This document shows, one piece after another, positions 1-8,508 of a DNA stretch of 64,000 bases. Below the pieces are notes generated by a model. It was not told where the DNA came from and made no database searches. It was given only the letters and a program-made list of their open reading frames with translations. Position 1 is the stretch's first letter, and the number at the start of each line of letters is the position of its first letter. The stretch comes from Muricoccus harenae (lineage in GTDB: Bacteria > Pseudomonadota > Alphaproteobacteria > Acetobacterales > Acetobacteraceae): contig NZ_WWDL01000005.1 in NCBI RefSeq assembly GCF_009848505.1, forward strand, positions 119,115 through 183,114, written 5' to 3'. The position numbers were made by a program, and so were the translations under genes.

Positions 1-132
1 GCCACCAAGCGCTGGCTCCTCTCCCTCGAACGCCGTAGCCGCGGTGCTGATCCGGCCAGCCCCGACCTGCTGGACCAACCTTCCACCTTCCTGCAAACGG
101 GCCGCGCGACACGCGTACCCGAAGCGCTCTAG
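1..132 (+). CDS. C-terminal 43 codons of an unidentified protein (5' end outside window)
   Basis: An open frame runs from the first base to a TAG at 130-132. The visible tail is Arg-rich at first and then Pro/Leu-rich, with no recognisable motif. It ends 11 bases before the quinone oxidoreductase start on the same strand, so the two could be cotranscribed. The function cannot be judged from this fragment, and the frame itself is supported only by being open and by its position. Confidence 0.4.
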   Translation, partial: ATKRWLLSLERRSRGADPASPDLLDQPSTFLQTGRATRVPEAL

Positions 133-143
133 GAACCTCGTCG

Positions 144-1118
144 ATGAACCATGCCATCCGCCTCCATGAGACCGGCGGCCCGGAGAAGCTGGTCTGGGAG
201 GAGGTCCCTGTTCCCAGCCCGAAGCCCGGCGAGGCGCTGGTGCGCCATGCAGCGGTCGGGCTCAACTTCATCGACATCTATTTCCGCACCGGCCTCTACA
301 AGGTGCCCTCCCTCCCAGCCGTTATCGGCATGGAAGCCGCGGGCACGGTGGAAGCGGTGGGCGAAGGGGTAGAGGATCTGAAGCCGGGCGACCGCGTCGC
401 CTATGCCATGGGTCCGATCGGCGCCTATTCGCAGCTTCGCACCATCCGCGCAGACGTGCTGGTGAAGCTGCCGGACGACATCCCCTCCGAAACCGCAGCC
501 GCGATGATGCTCCAGGGCCTCACCGCCCAGTACCTGCTCCGCCGCACCCATAAGCTGCAGGCGGGCGAGACCATCCTCGTCCATGCGGCTGCCGGCGGCG
601 TTGGCCTGATCCTCGCGCAATGGGCCAAGGCCTTGGGCGCCACCGTCATCGGCACCGTCGGTTCCGAGGCGAAGGCCGAGATCGCCCGCGCCCATGGCTG
701 CGACCACGTCATCCTCTCGACCGACGACATCGCCGCCCGCGTCAGCGAGATCACCCACGGCGCCCGGCTGCCGGTCGTCTATGACAGCATCGGCCGCGAC
801 ACCTTCACCGCCTCGCTCGACTGCCTCGCTCCCTTCGGCCTCCTCGTTTCATACGGCAACGCCTCCGGTCCGGTTACGGGTGTCGATATTGGGATTCTCG
901 CCGCCAAGGGCAGCCTCTTCGTGACCCGCCCGACCCTTGCCACCCACACCGCAAAGCGCGCCGATCTGCTCGCGATGTCGGACGATCTGTTCGCGGTGGT
1001 GCGCAGCGGCAAGGTGAAGATCGAGGTCAACCAGACCTTCCCGCTCAAGGATGCCGGTGAAGCGCATCGTGCCTTGGAATCAAGAAAGACCACCGGAAGC
1101 AGCCTGCTGATGCCGTAA
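144..1118 (+). CDS. qorA: NADPH:quinone oxidoreductase, zinc-independent MDR family
   Basis: A 324-residue cytosolic enzyme predicted to reduce quinones with NADPH. The N-terminal GroES-like half carries the QOR-type segment NFIDIYFRTGLY at residues 41-52 and IGMEAAG in place of the zinc-alcohol-dehydrogenase GHE. The Rossmann half has the nucleotide loop AAAGGVG at 148-154. The structural and catalytic zinc cysteines of classical alcohol dehydrogenases are absent, as expected for QOR. An AGGAA motif lies about 8 bases before the ATG. The gene converges on the GNAT gene, with a hairpin between them. Family is firm; the physiological quinone is not visible. Confidence 0.92.
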   Translation: MNHAIRLHETGGPEKLVWEEVPVPSPKPGEALVRHAAVGLNFIDIYFRTGLYKVPSLPAVIGMEAAGTVEAVGEGVEDLKPGDRVAYAMGPIGAYSQLRTIRADVLVKLPDDIPSETAAAMMLQGLTAQYLLRRTHKLQAGETILVHAAAGGVGLILAQWAKALGATVIGTVGSEAKAEIARAHGCDHVILSTDDIAARVSEITHGARLPVVYDSIGRDTFTASLDCLAPFGLLVSYGNASGPVTGVDIGILAAKGSLFVTRPTLATHTAKRADLLAMSDDLFAVVRSGKVKIEVNQTFPLKDAGEAHRALESRKTTGSSLLMP

Positions 1119-1193
1119 TATTTCCGAAAAACGGCTAAGATTTCCGGTGCGGGAAATTTTCCGGCCAGGTTGAGGCCCGACTGAGAAACGGCG

Positions 1194-1210
1194 GGGAAGG
1201 ACGTCTTCCC
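1194..1210. terminator. GC-rich hairpin between convergent genes (palindrome family B relative)
   Basis: GGGAAG and CTTCCC form a 6-bp stem with a 5-base loop, flanked by GG and CCGG-like bases. It lies between the stops of qorA at 1118 and the GNAT gene at 1237. No T tract follows in either direction, so a terminator role is inferred. It resembles the longer palindromes after gshB, dnaJ and the Old Yellow Enzyme gene. Confidence 0.4.
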
Positions 1211-1236
1211 GGCCTCCAGGGGACTAAGGCGTCCCG

Positions 1237-1989
1237 CTACCCCTTCAAGAAATACCGGTACCGATAGAGTTCGACGAAGCCTGCACGCTCATACAGGCGT
1301 CGCGCAGGCGCATTCTCCGGCGATACCTGCAGCCAGCACAGCGAAGCCCCTTGTGACGCTCCCCAGCCGGCCAGTGCGCCCAACAGGCGCTGCCCCAGCC
1401 CGTGCCGACGGAACTCCGGCCGCACAGCCAGGTCGAACAGCCCACACAGATCGCCATCGGCCACGGCATGCCCGCAAGCGGCGGCCGCCCCGTTCTCCCG
1501 GAGCACCAGCCAAGTCGCGGGACGGGCCATCAGCGGTACCGCCTGCTCCTTTTCGGCGCGCCGGGCAGGGCCCTGGTGCTCGGCCGTTGCCAGCACGGAG
1601 AGCCACTCCGCCCCTGGCCCTTCCGACCATGCCGCCCCCGCCTCCTCCACAGGCGGTACGGCTCCGGCCATCACCAGCGCCCCATCCGCCTCTCGGTAGC
1701 CGCGCGCCTCCAGCAGCGGCAGCAGCCCGGGCGGATCCAAGGGGGTTGAGCGGAAGCGGCAGGTCATCCCCAGCCGGGCGTAGTGCGCCTCGATCCGATC
1801 CACCCGCGCGGTTAACTCCGGGTCGTCTGCCGGATCCAGCGAGCAGGCCGCATTCGCCCGCCCCGTGCCGCCGAGGAAGACGCGCAGCACAAAGGGCCCA
1901 TCCCACGCGACCCGCGGCGCGGGCACGGCATTGAGTGCCGCGCGCTCTATCAGCGCTATCTCCGGCGCCGCTTTCATCGCAGCCGTCAT
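1237..1989 (-). CDS. GNAT-family N-acetyltransferase
   Basis: A 250-residue predicted acetyl-CoA-dependent acyltransferase with unknown acceptor. The C-terminal 65 residues hold the GNAT core: motif A around residues 189-203 (VRPEFRRHGLGQRLL, with the R-x-x-G-x-G pyrophosphate loop) and a motif B-like NAPARRLYERAGF. The N-terminal half fits a degenerate second GNAT-like fold. The ATG at 1989 is chosen because AAGGA sits 5 bases upstream; the open frame continues further 5' but is Arg-rich and lacks a ribosome site. The next ATG, 1977, is an alternative. Transcription diverges from the small secreted protein at 2201. Confidence 0.85.
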   Translation of the reverse strand: MTAAMKAAPEIALIERAALNAVPAPRVAWDGPFVLRVFLGGTGRANAACSLDPADDPELTARVDRIEAHYARLGMTCRFRSTPLDPPGLLPLLEARGYREADGALVMAGAVPPVEEAGAAWSEGPGAEWLSVLATAEHQGPARRAEKEQAVPLMARPATWLVLRENGAAAACGHAVADGDLCGLFDLAVRPEFRRHGLGQRLLGALAGWGASQGASLCWLQVSPENAPARRLYERAGFVELYRYRYFLKG

Positions 1990-2200
1990 CCTGGTCCTTC
2001 GCTCCGTCAACGGCGCCTGCGACGTCGCCGCACGGCGTCGCGGAGAATGCCACAGCACTGACCGCCCATCACGGCCGCGGCGACGCCCAGAAGGCGCCCA
2101 GCATGCCCGGCGCCTCTTCGTGCAAGTGATCCGTTCCAAGAAACCGGGGCCGGAAGGCCGCGTTGGTCTGGGGGAGATCACCCAGGTTCAGGAGAACACA

Positions 2201-2497
2201 ATGAAGAAAGTCAGTCTCGCACTTGCTCTGGCCGCCGGCCTCATCGCCGGGCCGGCGATGGCGCAGACCAGCACGGCCCCGACCCCGCGCGCACCGACTG
2301 GTGTTGCCCCTAACCAGGGCGCGGGCGTTCCCGGCATGGCCGCCTCCCCCTCGGCGCCTGTCGGCACCGCCGGCGGCCCGACAAACCCGCAGGCTGGTGT
2401 TCCCGGCACGCAGGCGCCGTCGCAGCTTGGCGGCGGCGGTGGTGGCGGCTCGGGCGGTGGTGGCGGTTCGGGCGGCGGCGGCGGCTCGGGTGGCTGA
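2201..2497 (+). CDS. Small secreted protein with Ala/Pro body and poly-Gly/Ser tail
   Basis: 98 residues. Residues 1-21 form a Sec signal peptide (MKKVSLALALAAGLIAGPAMA) with a clear AxA cleavage site. The mature part is low-complexity Ala/Pro/Thr/Gly, and the last 22 residues are only glycine and serine, in runs of five to seven Gly broken by single Ser. AGGAGA lies 5 bases before the ATG, so translation is credible. No catalytic or binding motif is present. It may be an envelope-associated or exported disordered peptide. The glycine tail is coded by GGC/GGT triplets in a visibly repetitive DNA stretch, which suggests expansion by slippage. Confidence 0.7.
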   Translation: MKKVSLALALAAGLIAGPAMAQTSTAPTPRAPTGVAPNQGAGVPGMAASPSAPVGTAGGPTNPQAGVPGTQAPSQLGGGGGGGSGGGGGSGGGGGSGG

Positions 2498-2533
2498 TCC
2501 ACCCAGGCCCGGCACCAGCCAGAGGCTTGCATG

Positions 2534-2568
2534 AAAAAGGGCCTGTCCCGGTCATCCGGGACAGGCCC
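2534..2568 (-). terminator. Intrinsic terminator of rho
   Basis: A perfect 13-bp stem (GGGCCTGTCCCGG at 2539-2551, complement at 2556-2568) closes a TCAT loop. Read on the minus strand, downstream of the rho stop at 2648, the stem is followed by TTTTT, the complement of 2534-2538. This is a textbook intrinsic terminator. The plus-strand side has no T tract, although the hairpin may also serve the small secreted-protein gene ending at 2497. Confidence 0.85.
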
Positions 2569-2647
2569 TCATCATGCCGGCGCCCCTCACCTGGGGCGCC
2601 ACCGCCGGGTGCAAGGATGGCAAGCCATCCCCACACCCCGCACGGCT

Positions 2648-3922
2648 TCAGGTGTTCATCGCGTCGAAGAAGTCCTGGTTCGTCTTGCTGTACTTCAGCT
2701 TGTCGAGCAGGAACTCCATCGAATCCTGCGTGCCCATCGGGCTTAGGATCCGCCGTAGCACCCACATCTTCGACAGCTCCGCGCGATCCACCAGCACCTC
2801 TTCCTTGCGCGTGCCGGACTTGGTGATGTCGATCGCCGGGAAGACGCGCTTGTCCGAGAGCTTGCGGTCCAGGATGATTTCGGAGTTACCGGTGCCCTTG
2901 AACTCTTCGAAGATCACCTCGTCCATGCGGCTGCCTGTGTCGATCAGCGCGGTGGCGATGATGGTGAGGGAGCCACCTTCCTCGATGTTGCGCGCAGCAC
3001 CGAAGAAGCGCTTCGGCCGCTGCAGTGCATTGGCGTCCACGCCGCCCGTCAACACCTTGCCCGAAGACGGCACGACGGAGTTGTAGGCGCGGCCGAGGCG
3101 CGTGATCGAATCGAGCAGCACCACCACGTCGCGCTTGTGCTCGACCAGGCGCTTGGCCTTTTCCAGCACCATCTCGGTCACCTGAACGTGGCGCGTCGCC
3201 GGCTCGTCGAAGGTGGAGGCCACCACTTCGCCGCGCACCGTGCGCGCCATGTCGGTCACTTCTTCCGGACGCTCGTCGATGAGCAGCACGATGAGGAAGA
3301 CATCGGGATGGTTGGCGGAGATCGAGCGGGCGATGTTCTGCAGCATCACCGTCTTGCCGGTGCGCGGCGGCGCCACGATGAGCGCGCGCTGCCCCATGCC
3401 GATCGGCGCGATCAGGTCGATCACCCGATGCGTGTTGTCCTTCGTCGGCCCCTTGCCGATGCTCTCGACCTCCGCATTCTCCATGCGCAGGCGGCGCGTG
3501 GGATAGAGCGGGGTGAGGTTGTCGAAGTTCACCCGGTGGCGCACCGCCTCGGGCGGCTCGAAGTTCACCGTGTTGACCTTCAGCAGGGCGAAGTAGCGCT
3601 CGCCATCCTTAGGCGCGCGGATCTGGCCTTCCACCGTGTCGCCGGTGCGCAGCGCGAAGCGCCGCACCTGCGCCGGGGAGACATAGATGTCGTCCGGACC
3701 CGGCAGGAAGTTGGATTGCGGGTTCCGCAGATAACCGAAGCCATCCGACAGGATCTCGAGCGTCCCCTCCCCGTAGATCGCCTGGTCGTTCTCGGCGAGC
3801 TGCTTGAGGATGGCGAACAACATGTCCTGCTTACGGAGTGAGGACGCGTTCTCGACGCCGACCTCCTCCGCAAAGGCGAGCAGGTCGCCGGGGGTCTTAA
3901 CCTTGAGTTCTGAGAGGTGCAT
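2648..3922 (-). CDS. rho: Transcription termination factor Rho
   Basis: A 424-residue hexameric RNA helicase that releases transcripts from RNA polymerase. Order: Rho_N helical bundle (about 1-45), RNA-binding cold-shock-like domain (about 50-125, [12 protein letters not shown]), then the RecA-type ATPase. The P-loop APPRTGKT at 184-191 replaces the E. coli APPKAGKT. Walker [17 protein letters not shown] and the Q/R-loop region [18 protein letters not shown] follow. The ATG at 3922 begins the conserved MHLSELK; the frame is open further upstream but codes no family sequence. It lies 296 bases downstream of hemJ on the same strand and ends at a strong intrinsic terminator. Confidence 0.98.
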   Translation of the reverse strand: MHLSELKVKTPGDLLAFAEEVGVENASSLRKQDMLFAILKQLAENDQAIYGEGTLEILSDGFGYLRNPQSNFLPGPDDIYVSPAQVRRFALRTGDTVEGQIRAPKDGERYFALLKVNTVNFEPPEAVRHRVNFDNLTPLYPTRRLRMENAEVESIGKGPTKDNTHRVIDLIAPIGMGQRALIVAPPRTGKTVMLQNIARSISANHPDVFLIVLLIDERPEEVTDMARTVRGEVVASTFDEPATRHVQVTEMVLEKAKRLVEHKRDVVVLLDSITRLGRAYNSVVPSSGKVLTGGVDANALQRPKRFFGAARNIEEGGSLTIIATALIDTGSRMDEVIFEEFKGTGNSEIILDRKLSDKRVFPAIDITKSGTRKEEVLVDRAELSKMWVLRRILSPMGTQDSMEFLLDKLKYSKTNQDFFDAMNT

Positions 3923-4192
3923 TCGGTGGTCTCGATCGGCGGGGCCGAAGGGGAAGGGTGCACGGAACCTGGATAGGGCTGGGCTTGGCCAGCGCCTCCG
4001 CCGGGCGGCGGGATTCCGATGGAAGATGCACGGGGCGGTGGCGGCCAACGGAAACCCGCGGCCCTGCACCGGCAGGAACCCTAAAAGGGTGATCCGCCGC
4101 ACGTCAAGGCCTAAGTAGGAAAAATTCCCGCGAATTCAAGGCGCCCGACGAATCGCGGGGTTTGGGGGCATCACCCGGCCCCGCCAGGGTGG

Positions 4193-4207
4193 AGGGGCAA
4201 AGCCCCT
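4193..4207. repeat. GGGGC-AAA-GCCCC palindrome (family A) 3' of hemJ
   Basis: AGGGGC and GCCCCT flank an AAA loop, 12 bases beyond the hemJ stop. The rest of the 296-base hemJ-rho gap shows only GC-rich sequence and no gene. Related palindromes lie after dnaJ, chrA, the Bug receptor, the Pro-rich gene and the TRAP permease. Confidence 0.6.
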
Positions 4208-4218
4208 TGGAATCACCG

Positions 4219-4671
4219 TCAGAACGGCCGAACGATCACCATCACCACGATCAGCACGAGCAGAAGCGTCGGCACCTCATTGGCGATCCGCCAGTAGCGT
4301 TCGGTCTTCGGCCGCTCATCCGCCTCGAAGCGCTTCCGCGCCGCCGAGAGATGCCCATGGAAGGCGCTCATCCCGAGGAAGCCCGCCATCTTCCCGTGCC
4401 ACCAGCCCGCGCCCCAGTCGACGACCCCCGGCGTCAGCACCAGCGTAATGCCGAGCAGCCAGGCCGCCCCCATGGCCGGGTTGATGATGGCCCGCAGCAG
4501 CCGCCGCTCCATCACCTTGAACATCTCAGAGGACTCGCTGCCGGCCGGCACCGTCGAGTGGTAGACGAAGAGCCGCGGCAGGTAGAACATCCCCGCCATC
4601 CAGGCGAAGACCGCGATCAGGTGGAAGGCCTTGGTCCAGGGATAGAGGTTCAGCAGCCAGGGGATGGTCAT
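4219..4671 (-). CDS. hemJ: Protoporphyrinogen IX oxidase, HemJ type
   Basis: A 150-residue integral membrane protein of the HemJ (UPF0093) family, which oxidises protoporphyrinogen IX to protoporphyrin IX, the penultimate heme step. It has about four membrane spans, the conserved early histidine in TKAFHLIAVFAWMAGMFYLP, the R-R motif in VMERRLLRAIINP, and GWWHGKMAGFLGMSAFHG. Its length is typical. The start overlaps the stop of the HAD gene as ATGA (4668-4671), so translation is probably coupled. hemH, one gene further upstream, carries out the next step, so protoporphyrin production and iron insertion are encoded together. Confidence 0.95.
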   Translation of the reverse strand: MTIPWLLNLYPWTKAFHLIAVFAWMAGMFYLPRLFVYHSTVPAGSESSEMFKVMERRLLRAIINPAMGAAWLLGITLVLTPGVVDWGAGWWHGKMAGFLGMSAFHGHLSAARKRFEADERPKTERYWRIANEVPTLLLVLIVVMVIVRPF

Positions 4672-5354
4672 GCCGCCACCCCGGCCGACGCGATCCCCAG
4701 CAGCCCCGGCAGTGCCGAATGATCGGCGAAGACCTCCGCCACACCCGCCTCCAGCAGGTCCAGCGCCGGCGTCTCATGGGCGAAGCCCAGCACCCGGCAC
4801 CCCGCCGCCACCCCGGCCCTGGCGCCCGTCACGCTGTCCTCCACCACCACGCAGTCCCGCGGGTCCGCCCCGCAGAGCCGGGCCGCAGCGATGTAGAGGT
4901 CCGGATGTGGCTTCGGCCGCTCAACATCCTCGAAGCACAGCAGCCGTCCGCCGAAATGCCGGAAGAAGGGCAGGATGCCTGCCTTGGTGCGAAGCTCATC
5001 CCGCCCGGAATTGGATGCCACGGCCATCGGGATGCCCGCCGCCGCCACCGCCTCCACCGTGTCCCGCGCGCCCGGGATCGGGTCCAGCGCTCCCGCATGG
5101 TAGCGCGCGACGATCCGCGCCACGATCTGCCGCGGCCAGTCCGCCGGCAGCGGCCGCCCGAGATGCCGCTCGATGACCGGGATCATGTCCGGCAGCGCCA
5201 TGCCCATGAAGATGGCCTTGGCCGCCTCCATGGACATGGCCCAGCCCCGCTCCGTCAGATCATCCGCGATGGCGCCATTCGCCACCGCCTCGCTATCGGC
5301 CAGCACCCCATCACAATCGAAGAGCACCGCCGCCGGGCGCAGTACGCCCCGCAT
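4668..5354 (-). CDS. HAD-superfamily phosphatase (subfamily IA, phosphoglycolate/beta-PGM-like)
   Basis: 228 residues. Motif I LFDCDGVL carries the nucleophile D13 and D15; motif II is VASNSGR; motif III is the lysine in ERPKPHPD; motif IV is VVVEDSVTGARAG. A helical cap lies between motifs I and II. The family hydrolyses small phosphate esters or moves phosphate on sugars; the substrate here is unknown. The start is set by TAATG, where the hemH stop and this ATG share a base at 5354, and its stop overlaps the hemJ start. That double coupling inside a heme pair is unusual for a generic HAD enzyme and hints at a housekeeping role near heme synthesis, but no direct link is visible. Confidence 0.88.
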   Translation of the reverse strand: MRGVLRPAAVLFDCDGVLADSEAVANGAIADDLTERGWAMSMEAAKAIFMGMALPDMIPVIERHLGRPLPADWPRQIVARIVARYHAGALDPIPGARDTVEAVAAAGIPMAVASNSGRDELRTKAGILPFFRHFGGRLLCFEDVERPKPHPDLYIAAARLCGADPRDCVVVEDSVTGARAGVAAGCRVLGFAHETPALDLLEAGVAEVFADHSALPGLLGIASAGVAA

Positions 5355-6526
5355 TACGCCGCCACCCGCAGCGGCTGCGCGGCCGTATGGGGGCAGCCGG
5401 AATGCGCCTTGGGGCATTGCCGCCCGCCCGCGAAGGAGCAGAGCTTCCCTCCCGAGGCATCGCGGGAGCCGCGGGTCTCAACGCGGACCCCCTGCACCAG
5501 CGCCGCCAGCGCCCGGATGAAGGCCGGGTCGCTGTTCTGCGCCGGTACCCGGAAATAGCCCGGCACGCCTTTGGCATGCGCCAGCTCCCGGTATTCCACG
5601 TCCAGCTCCACCAGCGTCTCCGAATGCTCCGAGACGAAGGCTATGGGGCAGACGAGCAGCGCAACCCCCTCGGTCCCGGCCCGCGCCACCTCTTCCTCCG
5701 CGCTCGGTCCCAACCACTTCTGCGGCGTCACGCGGGACTGGTAGCACAGGGCATGGTCCAGGCCGGGCATCGCCAGCGCCTCCACCACGGCGGCGACACT
5801 CCGCTCCACCTGCCACTGATAGGGATCGCCGGACTTCACGATCTTCTCGGGCAGGCCATGGGCGCTGAACAGCAGCCGGAGCTTTGTCCCCTCCGACACC
5901 GCCGCCCGCGCCTCGGCCCAGGCGCGCCGGACGATGGCGGCCGTCGCCTCGGCGAATCCCGCATCCGAATGCCAGCAGCACAGGGTGGAGGTCGGCACGG
6001 AGAAGCCCGCCTTCGCCGCCGCCGCATGCCACACGCCCAGGCTGCTTCCGGTCGTCGTCGTGCTGAACTGCGGATAGAGCGGCATCAGCACCACCTCATC
6101 CGGCCCCCAGGCCATCACATCCCGCAGAGCGGCCTCGGTGAAGGGATGCCAGTAGCGCATCGCCACGAAGCAGCGCGCCTCCACCCCTTCCTCCGCGAGC
6201 GCCGCCTCCAGCGCCCGCCCCTGCTCCTCGGTCAGCTCCCGCAGCGGGGACTTGCCGCCGAGGATCGCGTAATTTTCCGAAGCCGCCTTGGTCCGCCGAG
6301 CCGCGATCAGCCGCCCGAGGGGCTGCCGGATGAAGGCCGGGAAGCGCAGGATCGCCGGATCGGTGAACAGGTTCACCAGGAACGGGCGCACCGCCTCCGG
6401 CGCATCCGGCCCGCCCAGGTTGAACAGGACCACGGCCAGACGCCGCCTGGCCTGTTGATCGGTCGCGGGCCGGTCAGGGTTCGGCGTCTCGTGCGATGGC
6501 GTGTCCATGGTTGCGGCAGATGCCAT
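5354..6526 (-). CDS. hemH: Ferrochelatase
   Basis: About 390 residues; inserts Fe2+ into protoporphyrin IX. It opens with the family motif VVLFNLGGPD and contains the metal-site region FSAHGLPEKIVKSGDPY with the catalytic His, and later FVSEHSETLVELD. LCYQSRVTPQKWL and a C-terminal cysteine set, C-x7-C-x5-C, together supply the four Cys arrangement known from [2Fe-2S] ferrochelatases. The start is uncertain: the ATG at 6526 directly abuts AGGAGG, an in-frame TTG at 6544 overlaps the upstream stop, and the ATG at 6508 is 18 bases from AGGAGG. It is the third gene of a five-gene minus-strand run. Confidence 0.95.
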   Translation of the reverse strand: MASAATMDTPSHETPNPDRPATDQQARRRLAVVLFNLGGPDAPEAVRPFLVNLFTDPAILRFPAFIRQPLGRLIAARRTKAASENYAILGGKSPLRELTEEQGRALEAALAEEGVEARCFVAMRYWHPFTEAALRDVMAWGPDEVVLMPLYPQFSTTTTGSSLGVWHAAAAKAGFSVPTSTLCCWHSDAGFAEATAAIVRRAWAEARAAVSEGTKLRLLFSAHGLPEKIVKSGDPYQWQVERSVAAVVEALAMPGLDHALCYQSRVTPQKWLGPSAEEEVARAGTEGVALLVCPIAFVSEHSETLVELDVEYRELAHAKGVPGYFRVPAQNSDPAFIRALAALVQGVRVETRGSRDASGGKLCSFAGGRQCPKAHSGCPHTAAQPLRVAA

Positions 6527-6540
6527 CCTCCTGCCCGGGG

Positions 6541-7293
6541 TCAACCCCCCGCCGTCGAACGCACCGCCTCCGGCCCGCCCAGGCTTGGCAGCGTCCGAAG
6601 CCAGGAGAGCACGGTCGCAGCAAGCATCCGCGGGTTCTCCAGCGGCACCATGTGCCCGGAAGGGTCCACGATCCGCATCTCTGCCCCCGGGATGCCGTCC
6701 CGGAGCTCCGCCGCTTCCTCCAGGCTCCGCAGCCGGTCCTGCGCCGCCGCCACCACCAGCGTCGGGCAGCGGATCTCTCCCAGCCGGTCTGCATCCCCGA
6801 TCCTCGCGAGCATCGACTGCCGCAGGAAGACGTCACGGCCGAGCCGCTCCCCCATGGACCGGACGCGGGCGATCATCGCCTCGTCCCCGGCCCGGTCCGG
6901 ATGCAGGGAGGACGCGATCGCTGCCCGGCTCAGCCCCCGGAAGGCGAGCGTGGCCGCACCCCCCGCCCCCGCCTGCTTCCGCCGCTCCTGCTCCGGCGTG
7001 TCACCGCGTGCCGAGGTGGCGACCAGGACCAGCGCCGCCACGCGCTCCGGTGCCATCCGCGCGACCTCCCGCGCGACATAGCCGCCCATGGAGAAGCCGA
7101 TCAGCACGAAGGAGGGACAGGGGGTGGAGGCCAGCACGCGCTGCGCCATCCCCACGATGGAGTCATCCTGCCCCAGCTCGCCATGCAGCACCGGCCCGAA
7201 GCCTTCCAGCGCCTCCCGCATGTCGTCCCAGAGCGAGGCATCCGCCATGAAGCCGGGCAGCAGGACCAGTGCCGGCCCGCCCCCCAGCGCCAT
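6541..7293 (-). CDS. Alpha/beta-fold hydrolase
   Basis: 250 residues. The nucleophile elbow is GFSMGG with Ser68; a late Asp (AAQDRL) and His (DPSGHMVPLENP) complete a plausible triad. The HG-type N-terminal loop reads LLPGFMADASLWDDM. The family includes carboxylesterases and MenH- or BioH-like enzymes, and the substrate is not evident. It lies 21 bases after the exporter stop and 14 bases before hemH, so it is probably part of the same transcript. There is no obvious biochemical tie to heme. Confidence 0.85.
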   Translation of the reverse strand: MALGGGPALVLLPGFMADASLWDDMREALEGFGPVLHGELGQDDSIVGMAQRVLASTPCPSFVLIGFSMGGYVAREVARMAPERVAALVLVATSARGDTPEQERRKQAGAGGAATLAFRGLSRAAIASSLHPDRAGDEAMIARVRSMGERLGRDVFLRQSMLARIGDADRLGEIRCPTLVVAAAQDRLRSLEEAAELRDGIPGAEMRIVDPSGHMVPLENPRMLAATVLSWLRTLPSLGGPEAVRSTAGG

Positions 7294-7314
7294 CCGTTCC
7301 GGCCTGGTGCCCGC

Positions 7315-8508
7315 TCATTCCGCCGCCGGTGCGCGCCGCTTGCCGCGCAACGCCATGGCGAAGGCCAGCTGCCCCACCACCGCCGCCCCCGCCAGCACCA
7401 CCGCAGCTGAGAGCGCCGGATCCGAGCCCAGCCCCGGCAGGGCGGAGCAGATCGCCCCCACGGTCATCTGCGTGAAGCCGTAGAGCCCCGAGGCCGAGCC
7501 GCTGACCCGCGGATTAACGCTGAGCCCCTGCGCCAGCGCAGCCGGCCCCGCGATCCCGACCCCGATGGTGAAGACGAACATGCAGCCTACTGCCCAGGCC
7601 ACCGTCAGCTGCCCCAGGAGCACCACCGCGAGCAGCAGGAAGGCCGCCGCCGCCCCCATCAGGCTCGCCCGGCCCAGCACCCGATCCAGCACGGAACGCG
7701 CGATCAGGCGGCTAGCAAGCCAGTTGCCGAAGGAGATCCCGACCACCAGCACGGTCAGGTAGATCCCCACCTCATGGACCGGCCGTCCCAGTTCCCGGAA
7801 GATGAAGGGGGCGGAGCTGAAGAAGGCATAGGCCGCCGTCGTCACGCAGCCCCCGCAGATGGCATAGCCGAGGAAGACCGGCGAACTCAGCAGCCGCAGG
7901 TAGTCCCGCAGCAGCGTCGCCGATGAGGTCCCGGTCACCTGCCCCGTCTCCGGCAGCAGCCGCCAGGTGCAGAACAGGTTCACCACCCCGAGCAGGCACA
8001 GCAGCACCAGCACGATGCGCCAGCCCCCGGTCGAGACCACCGCCCCGCCGATCAGCGGCGCCAGCCCAGGCCCCACCATCACCATCAGGTTCAGCAACGC
8101 CAGCCGCTGCGCCGCCTCCTGGGGGCCCGCCGTGTCGCGCACGATGGCCCGGCCGAGCACCAGCCCGGCGCAGCCCCCCAGCGCCTGGAACAGCCGGGCT
8201 GCGACCAGCGTCTCGGCATTCGGCGCCAGCCAGGCCGCCAGCCCGGCCAGGGTGTAGAGGCAGAGCCCCCCCATCAGCACCGGCCGCCGCCCAAAGCGGT
8301 CGGCCAGCGGCCCATAGACCGGCTGCCCCACCGCCAGCCCCAGAATGTAGAGGCTGATCGTCATCTGCATCGCGGCCGGGGCGGCGCCCAGATCCTCCGC
8401 CGCCTGGGGCAGGGCCGGGACGAAGATGTACATGCCCAGCGTGCCGCTGAAGGTGATGAGCGCCAGAAGCCAGAGCGGCACTTGCGGCCGGAGCGCCTCC
8501 CCGCTCAT
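7315..8508 (-). CDS. Bcr/CflA-type multidrug efflux MFS transporter
   Basis: A 397-residue, twelve-span inner-membrane proton antiporter of the DHA1 class. The signature loop between spans 2 and 3 is YGPLADRFGRRPVLM, and motif C is MVMVGPGLAPLIGG. This architecture matches the bicyclomycin/chloramphenicol exporter group. It is the first gene of the run leading into hemH and hemJ. The ATG at 8508 is preceded by GGGGG and by an out-of-frame duplicate of the start region (see the repeat at 8500-8530) that makes a six-codon leader ending on this ATG. Confidence 0.9.
   Translation of the reverse strand: MSGEALRPQVPLWLLALITFSGTLGMYIFVPALPQAAEDLGAAPAAMQMTISLYILGLAVGQPVYGPLADRFGRRPVLMGGLCLYTLAGLAAWLAPNAETLVAARLFQALGGCAGLVLGRAIVRDTAGPQEAAQRLALLNLMVMVGPGLAPLIGGAVVSTGGWRIVLVLLCLLGVVNLFCTWRLLPETGQVTGTSSATLLRDYLRLLSSPVFLGYAICGGCVTTAAYAFFSSAPFIFRELGRPVHEVGIYLTVLVVGISFGNWLASRLIARSVLDRVLGRASLMGAAAAFLLLAVVLLGQLTVAWAVGCMFVFTIGVGIAGPAALAQGLSVNPRVSGSASGLYGFTQMTVGAICSALPGLGSDPALSAAVVLAGAAVVGQLAFAMALRGKRRAPAAE

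Noticed and set aside
5387..7410. Long plus-strand frames opposite hemH and the hydrolase
   Set aside because: Arg/His/Pro/Gln-rich antisense translations of well-supported genes.
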